Source of the DNA: Acinetobacter harbinensis
GTDB taxonomy: Bacteria; Pseudomonadota; Gammaproteobacteria; Pseudomonadales; Moraxellaceae
NCBI RefSeq assembly: GCF_000816495.1
Contig: NZ_JXBK01000001.1
Coordinates: 382,919-417,790 of the forward strand
DNA: 34,872 nt
Direction of reading: 5' to 3'
In this document: positions 17,011-25,248 of the stretch, piece by piece
Numbering within the stretch: position 1 is the stretch's first letter
Layout: every line of letters starts with the position of its first letter
Translations under genes and position numbers: made by a program
The notes under the pieces: model-generated
Databases searched by the model: none
Told to the model about the DNA's origin: nothing
Seen by the model: the letters and a program-made list of their open reading frames with translations, nothing else

Positions 17011-17538
17011 ATGACCGTTCATATGAGCGTAATGATCTCAGCTGAAGAAATTCATGCCAAAGTCCAAGAGCTTGGTGCAAAAATTGATGCTCACTATGCC
17101 AATAGTGACAAAGAACTGGTGTTGATTGGTTTACTGCGCGGTTCTGTAATTTTCATGGCCGATTTATGCCGTGCCATTACCAAACCACATGAACTGGATT
17201 TTATGACCGTATCCAGTTACGGCAGTGGCACCATTTCATCACGTGATGTAAAAATCTTAAAAGACTTAGACGGCGAAATTCGCGGTAAAGATGTATTGAT
17301 CGTGGAAGATATTATTGATTCCGGCAATACATTAAGCAAAGTGCTGCAAATTTTAACCACGCGTAACCCAAATTCAATTGAACTGTGTACCTTAATCAGC
17401 AAGCCATCACGCCGTGAAATCGAGCTTGAAGTGCAGTTTTTAGGCTTTGAAGTAGAAGATAAGTTTATTGTCGGTTATGGCTTGGACTATGATCAAAAAT
17501 ATCGTCATATTCCCTTTATTGGTGAAATCGATCTTTAA
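17011..17538 (+). CDS. hpt: Hypoxanthine phosphoribosyltransferase
   Basis: 175 residues. It salvages hypoxanthine (and often guanine) to IMP/GMP using PRPP. The PRPP signature V-L-I-V-E-D-I-I-D-S-G-N-T-L is at residues 95-108. The flexible-loop S-S-Y-G-S-G-T segment (68-74), the first L-L-R-G-S loop, and the C-terminal G-Y-G-L-D-Y-D-Q-K-Y-R base-binding region are present. The start ATG 17011 has only a poor ribosome site (AGG); ATG 17023 is an alternative that removes four residues. Adjacent guaD works on the same purine pool. Confidence 0.95.
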   Translation: MTVHMSVMISAEEIHAKVQELGAKIDAHYANSDKELVLIGLLRGSVIFMADLCRAITKPHELDFMTVSSYGSGTISSRDVKILKDLDGEIRGKDVLIVEDIIDSGNTLSKVLQILTTRNPNSIELCTLISKPSRREIELEVQFLGFEVEDKFIVGYGLDYDQKYRHIPFIGEIDL

Positions 17539-17555
17539 AAAATTCTTTCAACATG

Positions 17556-17580
17556 AAAGTGGCGTAAAGCCACTTTTTTT
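17556..17580 (+). terminator. Terminator of hpt
   Basis: AAAGTGGC (17556-17563), five-base loop, GCCACTTT (17569-17576), then T to 17580. It starts 17 bases after the stop. Confidence 0.88.
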
Positions 17581-17720
17581 ATACATTACAGTGAATTATA
17601 CACAGAAAAACAACAGTTTTTAGCAGGACTCCTCTATTTCGTCACTTCTAAATGATCAATGATAAAAATGAAAGCTTTATGAACGCATATCAATAAATAA
17701 ATGCTAAAAGGAGAAGACGA

Positions 17721-17978
17721 ATGTGGACACTGATTGTTGCCATTGTGGTGGGTTTTATTGCAGGTTTAATTGCACGTGCCATTCATCCCGGAAATGATAA
17801 ATCAGGCTTTATCGTCACTACCTTGCTGGGTATTGGGGGTTCTTTGTTGGCCACGTATGCTGGACGTCTATTGGGACTGTATGGCGAAAACTCCGCAGCG
17901 GGCTTTATTGCGTCGGTGATTGGCGCCATCATCATTTTATTCCTGTATAACTTGATCGCAAAAAAATCCCGAGTTTAA
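17721..17978 (+). CDS. GlsB/YeaQ/YmgE-family stress membrane protein
   Basis: 85 residues. AAAAGGAG (17706-17713) precedes ATG 17721 at good spacing. Three hydrophobic segments (about 2-21, 29-47, 59-80) are rich in Gly and small residues, with the family features G-F-I-A-G-L-I-A-R-A near the start and T-L-L-G-I-G-G-S between helices. The family is small inner-membrane proteins induced by stress, also annotated as transglycosylase-associated, with no proven activity. Monocistronic with a strong terminator. Confidence 0.9.
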   Translation: MWTLIVAIVVGFIAGLIARAIHPGNDKSGFIVTTLLGIGGSLLATYAGRLLGLYGENSAAGFIASVIGAIIILFLYNLIAKKSRV

Positions 17979-18004
17979 CAAGATTAAAGCCTAATTCTAA
18001 GCAT

Positions 18005-18032
18005 AAAAAAGCACCTTTCAAGGTGCTTTTTT
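18005..18032. terminator. Terminator between the GlsB and dsbC genes
   Basis: AAAAAAGCACCT (18005-18016) pairs with AGGTGCTTTTTT (18021-18032) around four bases. Symmetrical A/T runs suit both convergent genes. Confidence 0.9.
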
Positions 18033-18061
18033 ATGCTTTTAATATTTGAATAAAACCGGTC

Positions 18062-18763
18062 TTATAAACCTAATTCTTGCCATATTTTTTGAATATCTTT
18101 GGCCGGATAAGAACCCATTACTTTAAAGCCATTAGAGAAAATAATGGCAGGTGTACCCCTTAAACTCAAAGACTGACCCAAAGCCAAATTACGCTCAATC
18201 GGATTGGCACAGGCTTTATTGCCCGTCGGCTGAATCCCTTTACTGAGTAAATTGGACCATGCCAAAGCTGGGTCTTTTTCACAGAATACTTGTTTAGCCA
18301 CGGCCATCGACTGGGTTTTAATCGGATAAATGAAGGTATAAATGGTCACATCATTGAGTTGGCTGAGTTCAGTTTCCAATTGTTTGCAATACGGACAATT
18401 CGGATCGGAGAAGACCGCCAATTGACGCTTGCCCGTGCCACGCACAGTTTTAACCGCATCTTGTAACGGCAGTTTTTTCCAATCAATACTGTTTTGTTTT
18501 AACAATAAATCTTGAGTTAAATTTTTCTGATCTTGTAAGCGAAACATGCTACCCACTAAGATGTGTTGCGCATCTTCGGCCAAATACACCACTTTGCCAT
18601 CCATTGTACCGCTATAAATACCGGTCATTGCCGTGGTTTGAATATCTTCAATCTTTAATTTTGGATGCTGTTGCTGAAGTTTGCTTTGGACACTCCCTAC
18701 ATCTGCAAAACTTAAACCACAGATAAAGCTCAGCATACTCAACAGCACTACTTTTTTAATCAT
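18062..18763 (-). CDS. dsbC: DsbC-type thiol:disulfide isomerase, periplasmic
   Basis: 233 residues with a signal peptide (Ile-Lys-Lys, hydrophobic core, Ser-Phe-Ala/Asp at about 20). An N-terminal dimerisation domain (about 21-80) is followed by a thioredoxin fold with the active site C-P-Y-C at 123-126 in F-S-D-P-N-C-P-Y-C and the cis-proline T-P at 204-205. Cys161 and Cys185 would form the structural disulfide of DsbC. It reshuffles wrong disulfides in the periplasm, kept reduced by DsbD. The CPYC motif differs from the CGYC of E. coli DsbC, which may shift its redox potential. Confidence 0.92.
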   Translation of the reverse strand: MIKKVVLLSMLSFICGLSFADVGSVQSKLQQQHPKLKIEDIQTTAMTGIYSGTMDGKVVYLAEDAQHILVGSMFRLQDQKNLTQDLLLKQNSIDWKKLPLQDAVKTVRGTGKRQLAVFSDPNCPYCKQLETELSQLNDVTIYTFIYPIKTQSMAVAKQVFCEKDPALAWSNLLSKGIQPTGNKACANPIERNLALGQSLSLRGTPAIIFSNGFKVMGSYPAKDIQKIWQELGL

Positions 18764-19278
18764 TTTTTTGGCTCATCGTCACACATTATTGAGCGCGATT
18801 TTACGCAAAATTGCCGAAGAAATTGAGTTAATTTTAGTAGCAGCTTAAAATCAATTGATCCTGAGCTGTAGGTTCCACGTGGAACGTGGCTGTATTTTAA
18901 GATAATTTAGTGAGTAGACAATACTATTCTGCTACAGAATTAAAATCCAATAGACTTTACTGACAAGGGATAACGCAGTAAAGCGTCTATATTGCCTACG
19001 CTACCACAAGCCACCCATTTGCGAACATGTGCATTTAGCAGTGTAATATTTGCTGTAAAAGTCAGATCAGAGATGAGGTTAAATCTAATCAAACACATAA
19101 AAAAAACTTCAATCTATTGATATTTTTATATTTTATTTTAAATATAGCAATAAGCTTACGAAGCTACTTACATGTTATAAATTGACGCTGGCTGTTGATC
19201 CGCTCTAATCTATTAGGCTTCTCTTTTGATTGAAAAATTCGCCCGTATTTCTTTTGGCGGATGCTTCTGTGATGCCAT
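18764..19278. other. Gene-free region holding a parS site and a long hairpin
   Basis: 515 bp between divergent dsbC and an MFS gene. No coding region is supported. It contains parS (18871-18886) and an imperfect inverted repeat: ATAGACTTTACTG at 18950-18962 and CAGTAAAgcGTCTAT at 18976-18990, with a 13-base loop. No T-run follows the repeat. Confidence 0.6.
18871..18886. promoter_or_regulatory. parS centromere-like site (ParB binding)
   Basis: GTTCCACGTGGAAC (18872-18885) is a perfect 14-bp palindrome matching the core of the parS sequence used by gamma-proteobacterial ParB (TGTTCCACGTGGAACA type). It is intergenic and about 6 kb from oriC, where such sites cluster. ParB loaded here would spread and recruit ParA and SMC/MukBEF for origin segregation. 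parA and parB themselves are not in the window. Confidence 0.82.
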
Positions 19279-20448
19279 ATGACCACTCAACACCCTTGGC
19301 GCTCCTTTTTCATGGTCAGTCTCGCCCTGTGTATTGGAACGGCTGGCACTGCACTGGCAAGCCCGTTATATCCGCTGTATCAACAACTGTGGCAACTGCT
19401 GCCGAGCCAGATTACTTATATTTTTGTGGCCTATATGTTTGGCTGTTTAGCAACCTTATTGTTTTTAGGACGGATCAGTAACAGTTTCGGATTTTTACGC
19501 ACCCTGCAAATTGGTTTACTGTTTGTGATTGTCGGTTTAACCCTATCCGCAATTGCGCCCACTGCATTATGGCTGGCTTTGGGACGTTTTATTATTGGTA
19601 TTGCCTCCGGCCTAATCAGTACCTCTGCCATGTTAGGTCTGATCAGCACCATTCCCAAGCAGCATCAGGACAATGCACCACAATTAAGCTCTATTATTAC
19701 CGTGATTGGATTTGGCTTAGGACCGTTTATTGGTGGCCTTATTGCGCAATTTTCGACACAGCCTTTAATCACGCCATATCTACCGATTATTGCTGCGGCT
19801 ATTTTATGTTTTTTTGGCTTATTTTTCGTTCAGGTGCCGGTCTTTCAACGACAACCTTTTTCTATTGTGGCACGTTTAGAAATTCCCGCAGCACACTATA
19901 GATCCTTGTTTTTTATTGTCGGATTAACTGCATTTAGTGCTTTTGCGGCCTTTAGTTTATTTGCTTCACTATCACCATCTTTTGTGAAAGATCTGATCCC
20001 GTGGCATGGGCCTTTGGTCAGCGGATCAGCCATCGCCAGTATTTTACTGGTTTCTGCACTGGTGCAGTTTTCAGCTAAAAATCTAGCAGCGCATCAGAGT
20101 TTACGCTGGGGATTAATGACTTTGCTGCTCAGCTTTATGTTACTGGGTCTATGTATGACGATGCAGTGGAGCCTATTGTTCTTTATCAGCGATATTCTGT
20201 TGGGAATGGGCCATGGGCTGAGCTTACTGGGCGCTTTTGGTTTAATTCATCAAATGACCCACACTACAAATCGCGCAGCGGTAATGTCAACGTATCTGTT
20301 TATTGGGTATTTAGGCACGATTGTACCGATTGTGGCGGTTGGTTATCTGGCCGATCATTTTGGTTTAAATCTGGCTGTCTTGGCATTTTGTATAGCCGTT
20401 GGCCTGCTGTGTTTGGGTGTACTTTACTGGCACAAGAAAACAATTTGA
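19279..20448 (+). CDS. MFS transporter, substrate unknown
   Basis: 389 residues with about twelve hydrophobic helices in the usual 6+6 arrangement. The loop between helices 2 and 3 carries a degenerate family motif (G-R-I-S-N-S-F-G-F-L-R). A-L-G-R-F-I-I-G-I-A-S-G-L near residue 105 fits helix 4, G-F-G-L-G-P-F-I-G-G-L is the helix 5 antiporter-like motif, and G-Y-L-A-D-H-F-G is the late loop. These features suggest a drug/H+ antiporter-like exporter, but the substrate cannot be deduced. ATG 19279 has no strong ribosome site. No regulator gene adjoins it. Confidence 0.85.
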   Translation: MTTQHPWRSFFMVSLALCIGTAGTALASPLYPLYQQLWQLLPSQITYIFVAYMFGCLATLLFLGRISNSFGFLRTLQIGLLFVIVGLTLSAIAPTALWLALGRFIIGIASGLISTSAMLGLISTIPKQHQDNAPQLSSIITVIGFGLGPFIGGLIAQFSTQPLITPYLPIIAAAILCFFGLFFVQVPVFQRQPFSIVARLEIPAAHYRSLFFIVGLTAFSAFAAFSLFASLSPSFVKDLIPWHGPLVSGSAIASILLVSALVQFSAKNLAAHQSLRWGLMTLLLSFMLLGLCMTMQWSLLFFISDILLGMGHGLSLLGAFGLIHQMTHTTNRAAVMSTYLFIGYLGTIVPIVAVGYLADHFGLNLAVLAFCIAVGLLCLGVLYWHKKTI

Positions 20449-20455
20449 TGAAAAA

Positions 20456-20482
20456 AAAGCCCTCATCAGAAGGCTTTATTTT
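20456..20482. terminator. Terminator between the MFS gene and mnmE
   Basis: AAAGCC (20456-20461) pairs with GGCTTT (20472-20477), flanked by an A-run on the left and TTATTTT on the right. The minus-strand T-run is the stronger, so it probably serves mnmE best. Confidence 0.7.
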
Positions 20483-20495
20483 GAATTAGTGGAGC

Positions 20496-21851
20496 TTACT
20501 TTCCAATACAGAAAGAGCCAAAAATCTTACCCAATAAATCGTCGGCACTAAATTCACCGGTAATCTCAGCCAAAGCATTCTGCGCTAGGCGCAATGACTC
20601 TGCCACCAATTCTCCAGCCTGAAACACCACCAACTGCTCATGCGCTTCTGCAAGATACAGTTGTGTGCGCTGCATTGCGTCTAAATGGCGGGTACGTGCA
20701 ATAAAGGTATCTTCTTCGGGTTGAAAGCCTGCATGCGCTGTAATCGCATCTATGAGCGTCTGAACGCCCGTTTCTTGCTTGGCAGACACAGTAACATGAC
20801 GAAAACCTTGATAATCACCAATTTCAGCTTTTGCGGCGGTTAAATCACACTTATTGGCAATCAGCATTAACCGGCTGGGTTCTAAATGTTCAGCAAAATA
20901 ATTTTCAGCCAATTGTAAAGGATTATCCCCTTGACTCAGGTCGTACACTAATAGCAATAAATCGGCTTGTTCAATGGCTTGAATGGCACGGCGAATGCCT
21001 TCTTTTTCCACCACATCGCCGGTTTCACGTAGCCCTGCAGTGTCGGTTAAGGTAATGGGTAAGCCATTTAAAATGATTTTTTCATGCAATACGTCACGTG
21101 TGGTTCCGGCAATATCGGTCACAATAGCGCGATCATTTCCAGCCAAAGTATTTAACAACGACGATTTACCGGCATTGGGTTTACCGGCAATCACCACCTG
21201 TAAACCTTCACGTAATAACTGACCTTGACGCGCAGATTTTTGTACCGCCGTCACCGAGCCTTGCACCTCTTGCAGTAAGGCTAAAATTTTACCATCAGCC
21301 AAAAAGTCAATTTCTTCTTCGGGGAAATCAATGGCCGCCTCGACATGTAAACGCAAATGAATCAGTTTTTCCAATACGCTATTTACGCGAGTAGAAAATG
21401 CGCCTTGCAGTGAACGTACCGCCGAGCGTGCCGCTGCTTGGGATGTGGCATCAATTAAGTCGGCAATGGCTTCTGCTTGTACCAAATCCAGTTTGCCATT
21501 TTCAAAGGCCCGCATCGAGAATTCACCGGCTTTGGCTGCCGTGGCACCCAACTCGAGTACCCGTGCCAATAAAGCATTTTGAATCACAGGGCCGCCATGA
21601 CCTTGCAATTCCACCACATCTTCTCCGGTAAAAGAATGCGGATTGGCAAAGCAAATGGCTAAACCTTCATCCATCACCTCACCGAATGCATCATAAAATT
21701 GGCGAAAGCCAGCAAAACGATTTTTGGGTAACTCTTTTTGTGTTAAAGCTGCGGCGATAGCATAGGATTTTGGCCCAGATAAACGAATCACCCCCACACC
21801 GCCGCGCCCAGGTGGCGTTGCAATGGCAGCAATCGTGGTTGTGTTTTGCAT
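20496..21851 (-). CDS. mnmE: tRNA modification GTPase MnmE
   Basis: 451 residues (E. coli 454). With MnmG it adds the carboxymethylaminomethyl group at uridine 34 of several tRNAs. AAGG eight bases before ATG 21851 favours this start over GTG 21860. The N-terminal folate-binding domain begins T-I-A-A-I-A-T-P-P-G-R-G-G-V-G. The GTPase domain has G1 G-K-P-N-A-G-K-S-S (223-231), G2 D-I-A-G-T-T, G3 D-T-A-G (270-273) and G4 N-K-C-D (333-336). It ends in the invariant F-C-I-G-K, whose cysteine is at the active site. It is last in the rpmH-rnpA-yidD-yidC-mnmE row, but a hairpin lies after yidC. Confidence 0.97.
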   Translation of the reverse strand: MQNTTTIAAIATPPGRGGVGVIRLSGPKSYAIAAALTQKELPKNRFAGFRQFYDAFGEVMDEGLAICFANPHSFTGEDVVELQGHGGPVIQNALLARVLELGATAAKAGEFSMRAFENGKLDLVQAEAIADLIDATSQAAARSAVRSLQGAFSTRVNSVLEKLIHLRLHVEAAIDFPEEEIDFLADGKILALLQEVQGSVTAVQKSARQGQLLREGLQVVIAGKPNAGKSSLLNTLAGNDRAIVTDIAGTTRDVLHEKIILNGLPITLTDTAGLRETGDVVEKEGIRRAIQAIEQADLLLLVYDLSQGDNPLQLAENYFAEHLEPSRLMLIANKCDLTAAKAEIGDYQGFRHVTVSAKQETGVQTLIDAITAHAGFQPEEDTFIARTRHLDAMQRTQLYLAEAHEQLVVFQAGELVAESLRLAQNALAEITGEFSADDLLGKIFGSFCIGK

Positions 21852-21889
21852 AAAATTCACCTTAAAAATCCTAAATTGTAGCCAAAGAA

Positions 21890-21924
21890 AAATCCGCCTA
21901 AGATTACCATCTTAAGCGGATTTA
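21890..21924 (-). terminator. Terminator of the rpmH-rnpA-yidD-yidC cluster
   Basis: AAATCCGC (21890-21897) with GCGGATTT (21916-21923), plus an inner TAAGAT/ATCTTA helix and four-base loop. Minus-strand transcripts run into TTTTTCTTT. It lies between yidC and mnmE, so mnmE probably has its own promoter or depends on readthrough. Confidence 0.75.
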
Positions 21925-21949
21925 TTCAGCTATTCGCGTTTAGTGGGAA

Positions 21950-23704
21950 TTAGACCACATCACGTTTGGCACGATCTTTCGCCACACTTTTGTTGATCAA
22001 GCTCTGTTGCAAGATGGTAATACTGTTATTGACAATCCAGTACAACACCAAGCCCGCAGGGAAGAACAACATAAACACAGTAAAGATAATCGGCATGACT
22101 TTGAAGACTTTGGCCTGCATCGGATCAGCCGGTTGTGGATTTAACGACTGCTGAATAAACATGGTCGCGCCCATCAACAACGGCAGAATAAACCACGGAT
22201 CCATTGCAGATAAATCTTGAATCCAACCTAACCACGGTGCGTGACGAAGCTCAACAGACTCCATCAATACCCAGTACAACGCCAAGAAAATCGGCATTTG
22301 TAACAACAATGGCAAGCAACCCGACAATGGATTAACTTGTTCACGTTTGTACAGTGCCATCATTTCTTGAGAGAAACGCATGCGGTCTTCACCAAACTCT
22401 TCTTTCATGCGCTGCATTTCAGGTGCAATCACACGCATTTTCGCCATAGAGCGATAGCTCTTAGACGATAACGGCCACAAAATCAGTTTAACCAGCATGG
22501 TCAATAAAATAATCGACCAACCCCAGTTCCCAACAATGTTATGGAAGAATTGTAGACCCACAAACAATAACTTCGCAATCGGCCACAACCAACCATAATC
22601 TACAGTTTGGTTTAAACCCACAGCCAAATCTTTTAGTTCAGACTGAATTTTAGGCCCTGAATAGAACGTGGCATCAACTTCAGCTGCGGTGCCAGCAGGC
22701 ACATCAATTATTGGAGAAGTAAAGCCAATAATATTCATGTTGTCGGTAGATTGACGAGATTCAAGTTTGGCCGTATATGGCTGACCACCGGCTTGACTTA
22801 ATTTAAGATCACCTGGAATCCACGCACTCACGAAATAGTGTTGAACGATACCCACCCAACCACCTTTAGCCTCTACATTCAATTTTTCTTCATTGAAGTT
22901 AGCAAACTTAAGTTTGTTGTAATGTTCATCCGGTGTACCCCAAGCGCCGCCAAGGAATGTGCCGAGTGTGAAAATCCCTTGATCTGATTTACCCGGATCA
23001 TCTGAATTATCACGCTTGATCTGACCAAACATTTGACCTTGCCAATTCTGGCCACTGCGGTTAATCACTTTATGATTGACCGTAATCGGATATTCACCTT
23101 GCTTAAAGGTAAAGGTTTTAATGATTTCTACGCCATCGGCCGTTTTATAGACCATCGGTACAGATAAAACTTTAACTGCTTTACCGTCTTTGCTTTTCTC
23201 GGCTTTGGCATCCGCTAAGGTATATGACGATTTTTCAATTTCATACACTGGACGGCCATTACGATTGCTGTCTGGGCCGTTTAAACCAATCAAGCCAGAT
23301 TGAGCAACGTAAGTTCGTTTTGCATCGCTTTCAAGCATCACAAACGGTTGATCACTGTCTTTATTCTTATCGTGATTCAATAACTCAATACGAACAATGT
23401 CACCACCTTTAGGATTAATCCACAGATGATAAAGGTCAGTTTGTACTGAAATAAGCTGTTGACTGACAGGTGCCGTAGCATCTGTGGTTGTTTGCTGAGT
23501 CGCGGTATTTGCTTGCGGCACGTCAGAGGCTGTTGTAGCTGTTTGACCATTCGGCAAATCTGCAGACACATCATGTGACACGACAGCAGCTTGTTGCTGC
23601 GGTTTTGTCTCGACATGCCCATAATCTTTTTGCCAAGCCAAAATAAGCAAATATGCGACGACAAACATGGCCCCTAGAATTGCAAACCTAGCCCATTGTT
23701 GCAT
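21950..23704 (-). CDS. yidC: Membrane protein insertase YidC
   Basis: 584 residues, the long gram-negative form. It inserts and folds inner-membrane proteins, alone or with SecYEG. Helix 1 is at about residues 6-24. A Gln/Thr/Ala-rich linker (about 35-82) leads to the large periplasmic beta domain (about 85-345). The conserved 60KD_IMP/Oxa1 core follows with five helices from about 360, including N-W-G-W-S-I-I-L-L-T, the cytoplasmic hairpin M-R-V-I-A-P-E-M-Q-R-M-K-E, and N-P-L-S-G-C-L-P-L-L-L-Q-M-P. Its GGGA ribosome site overlaps the end of yidD, only five bases upstream, so the genes are co-translated. Confidence 0.97.
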   Translation of the reverse strand: MQQWARFAILGAMFVVAYLLILAWQKDYGHVETKPQQQAAVVSHDVSADLPNGQTATTASDVPQANTATQQTTTDATAPVSQQLISVQTDLYHLWINPKGGDIVRIELLNHDKNKDSDQPFVMLESDAKRTYVAQSGLIGLNGPDSNRNGRPVYEIEKSSYTLADAKAEKSKDGKAVKVLSVPMVYKTADGVEIIKTFTFKQGEYPITVNHKVINRSGQNWQGQMFGQIKRDNSDDPGKSDQGIFTLGTFLGGAWGTPDEHYNKLKFANFNEEKLNVEAKGGWVGIVQHYFVSAWIPGDLKLSQAGGQPYTAKLESRQSTDNMNIIGFTSPIIDVPAGTAAEVDATFYSGPKIQSELKDLAVGLNQTVDYGWLWPIAKLLFVGLQFFHNIVGNWGWSIILLTMLVKLILWPLSSKSYRSMAKMRVIAPEMQRMKEEFGEDRMRFSQEMMALYKREQVNPLSGCLPLLLQMPIFLALYWVLMESVELRHAPWLGWIQDLSAMDPWFILPLLMGATMFIQQSLNPQPADPMQAKVFKVMPIIFTVFMLFFPAGLVLYWIVNNSITILQQSLINKSVAKDRAKRDVV

Positions 23705-23709
23705 ATCTA

Positions 23710-24030
23710 TTATCCCAAGTAGTTAGAGTGATTTCGGTTCAGTAAACGATCACGAAAGGGTACAGCAACGTGAAACGTTTGAGAATCTATTTGCTGAAAT
23801 GAAATAAAACGAATTGCTTTTGCAGGAACAGGGTCATAACCTGAACCCCCCCAAGGATGGCAACGACAAATACGCCGAGTAGCTAACCACGCACCACGCA
23901 CAGCACCATGGCAATGGACTGCTTCTAAAGAATATTGAGAACATGTTGGAATATAACGACAGCGGGGTCCCAATAGAGGACTAATCGCAATCTGATAAAA
24001 TCGAATCAACCAATGCAGTAAACGTACCAT
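23710..24030 (-). CDS. yidD: Membrane protein insertion efficiency factor YidD
   Basis: 106 residues. A small membrane-associated helper of the YidC pathway. The amphipathic N-terminus ([15 protein letters not shown]) is followed by the conserved cysteine-bearing core: [14 protein letters not shown] (about 20-33) and [17 protein letters not shown] (about 53-69). The C-terminal 35 residues are not conserved. It begins nine bases after rnpA and ends five bases before yidC, in the usual rpmH-rnpA-yidD-yidC order. Confidence 0.95.
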   Translation of the reverse strand: MVRLLHWLIRFYQIAISPLLGPRCRYIPTCSQYSLEAVHCHGAVRGAWLATRRICRCHPWGGSGYDPVPAKAIRFISFQQIDSQTFHVAVPFRDRLLNRNHSNYLG

Positions 24031-24039
24031 TGGCCATCT

Positions 24040-24429
24040 CTACTTTTGTGGGGAGGGAGCTATCTTGTTATGCTTTTTGGCAAGGCGCTGCATTTTCTGC
24101 CACGCAAATTGTAATTGCTGCTGCAACTCTGCATTAGGAATGGCTTCAATACCTACTTTAGGCATGACCACAATATCTAATCGGTCTAATTGCTGCTGAT
24201 GCAGACGAAAACTTTCACGAGCCAGACGTTTTACTCTATTTCTTTCATGTGCACGGCGCACTTTTTTCTTTGCAACGACAATGCCCAAACGACTGTTAGG
24301 TAGTTCGGAAAATTTTGCAAGAAATAAGAAATGGGGTTGATGCACTTTAAAAAGCGCACCATCAAACACACATTTATAATCGGCAGCACAGCGTATACGT
24401 ACGTCTGTGCTGAAGCCATAAAGTGTCAT
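24040..24429 (-). CDS. rnpA: Ribonuclease P protein component
   Basis: 129 residues, very basic. The protein subunit that helps RNase P RNA trim the 5' ends of tRNA precursors. The signature [20 protein letters not shown] is the family RNR motif (about residues 46-66), followed by [12 protein letters not shown] 24429 is chosen over TTG 24438 because M-T-L-Y-G-F-S aligns better with family starts, although the upstream GGGTG is very close. The Gln/Lys-rich C-terminal tail is longer than usual. rpmH is 29 bases upstream. Confidence 0.95.
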   Translation of the reverse strand: MTLYGFSTDVRIRCAADYKCVFDGALFKVHQPHFLFLAKFSELPNSRLGIVVAKKKVRRAHERNRVKRLARESFRLHQQQLDRLDIVVMPKVGIEAIPNAELQQQLQFAWQKMQRLAKKHNKIAPSPQK

Positions 24430-24458
24430 AACACCCAAAATCGTAATAACTTAACTAA

Positions 24459-24593
24459 TTAAACAGTTAAGCTATGACGACCTTTTGCACGACGGCGAGC
24501 TAGTACGTGACGACCAGCTTTAGTTGCCATACGCGCACGGAAACCATGAACACGTTTACGTTTTAATTCTGATGGTTGAAATGTACGTTTCAT
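24459..24593 (-). CDS. rpmH: Ribosomal protein L34
   Basis: 44 residues, read directly from the minus strand. It begins M-K-R-T-F-Q-P-S, continues with [15 protein letters not shown], and ends K-G-R-H-S-L-T-V: a textbook L34. A part of the large ribosomal subunit. GGAG eight bases before ATG 24593 is a good ribosome site, and a near-consensus promoter lies about 40 bases upstream. It is first in the rpmH-rnpA-yidD-yidC cluster and borders oriC. Confidence 0.98.
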   Translation of the reverse strand: MKRTFQPSELKRKRVHGFRARMATKAGRHVLARRRAKGRHSLTV

Positions 24594-24632
24594 ATCGAAA
24601 CTCCAAAAATGATCTTTCTATGAAGGTCCGCG

Positions 24633-24661
24633 ATTTTAGAGTTCATTCTGTGAGCTGTCAA
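24633..24661 (-). promoter_or_regulatory. rpmH promoter
   Basis: On the minus strand TTGACA (24656-24661) and TAAAAT (24633-24638) are separated by exactly 17 bases. A consensus -35 and near-consensus -10 fit the strong expression expected for rpmH. Confidence 0.82.
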
Positions 24662-25031
24662 TCAAAAACGGACTTTCTTTTAAAATAAGAATTTTTAAAT
24701 CTTAAAAAATAAAGTGTTTTTGATCAAAAAAAAGCAATGTAGGCTGTATTCACAGTGTAAACTAATGATTTTATTCAGTATATAAGTTATTAACAACAAT
24801 ATTCACAAGATTATCCACAGCTTCAGTCTTATTAATTTCAATCTGGGTGCTTTTGAATTTAAATTTAAAAATAATCTCACTTATCCCCAAATATCTTGGC
24901 TCTTATTATTAAATTCAAATTTATAAATTTAAATTTATTACTATTAGGGAGCCGTTTTTCTGTGGAGAAGGTATTTTTATTTTTATTAAACAGTATATTA
25001 TGTTGTGGATATCTATGTTGGTATAACTTTA

Positions 25032-25060
25032 TTAGAATGTGGATAACTTTGTGCTATATT
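25032..25060 (+). promoter_or_regulatory. Candidate dnaA promoter overlapping DnaA boxes
   Basis: TTAGAA (25032-25037) and TATATT (25055-25060) with a 17-base spacer. A perfect DnaA box fills the spacer (25038-25046) and another begins right after the -10 (25061). That layout would let DnaA repress its own gene. Alternative promoters in this AT-rich region are possible. Confidence 0.4.
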
Positions 25061-25248
25061 TTATCCACAGCTTCTGGATAAACTTATCCACATGCCCATT
25101 TAAATTTAAATTTAAGCGAAAAATTGCTTTTTTCCTGCATATTTCCTGAATTTTGCCATGACAGATGTGGATAACTTCGATAGAATGGCGACCCGTTTGC
25201 TCGGGCTGAATTTTTTATGATCAACAATGGAATGAATAGGGGTTTTAC

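Larger units (their letters stand above)
24594..25248. other. oriC: Chromosomal replication origin oriC
   Basis: 655 bp between rpmH and dnaA. Perfect DnaA boxes (TTATCCACA or its complement): 24811-24819 (+), 25038-25046 (-), 25061-25069 (+), 25084-25092 (+), 25166-25174 (-). One-mismatch boxes: 24746-24754, 24799-24807, 24881-24889, 24961-24969, 25004-25012 and 25073-25081. AT-rich TTTAAATT blocks (24855-24870, 24911-24937, 25098-25115) are candidate unwinding elements. DnaA opens the DNA here to load DnaB. The assignment rests on box density, position next to dnaA and the divergent gene order. Confidence 0.92.

Noticed and set aside
16785..17012. 75-codon minus-strand ORF between guaD and hpt
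   Set aside because: It crosses the guaD terminator on the opposite strand, has no ribosome site and competes with the better-supported 37-codon plus ORF.
17237..17248. CATCACGTGATG palindrome in hpt as a third parS
   Set aside because: It shares only the CACGTG centre. The flanks (CAT/ATG) do not match the GTTC/GAAC arms.
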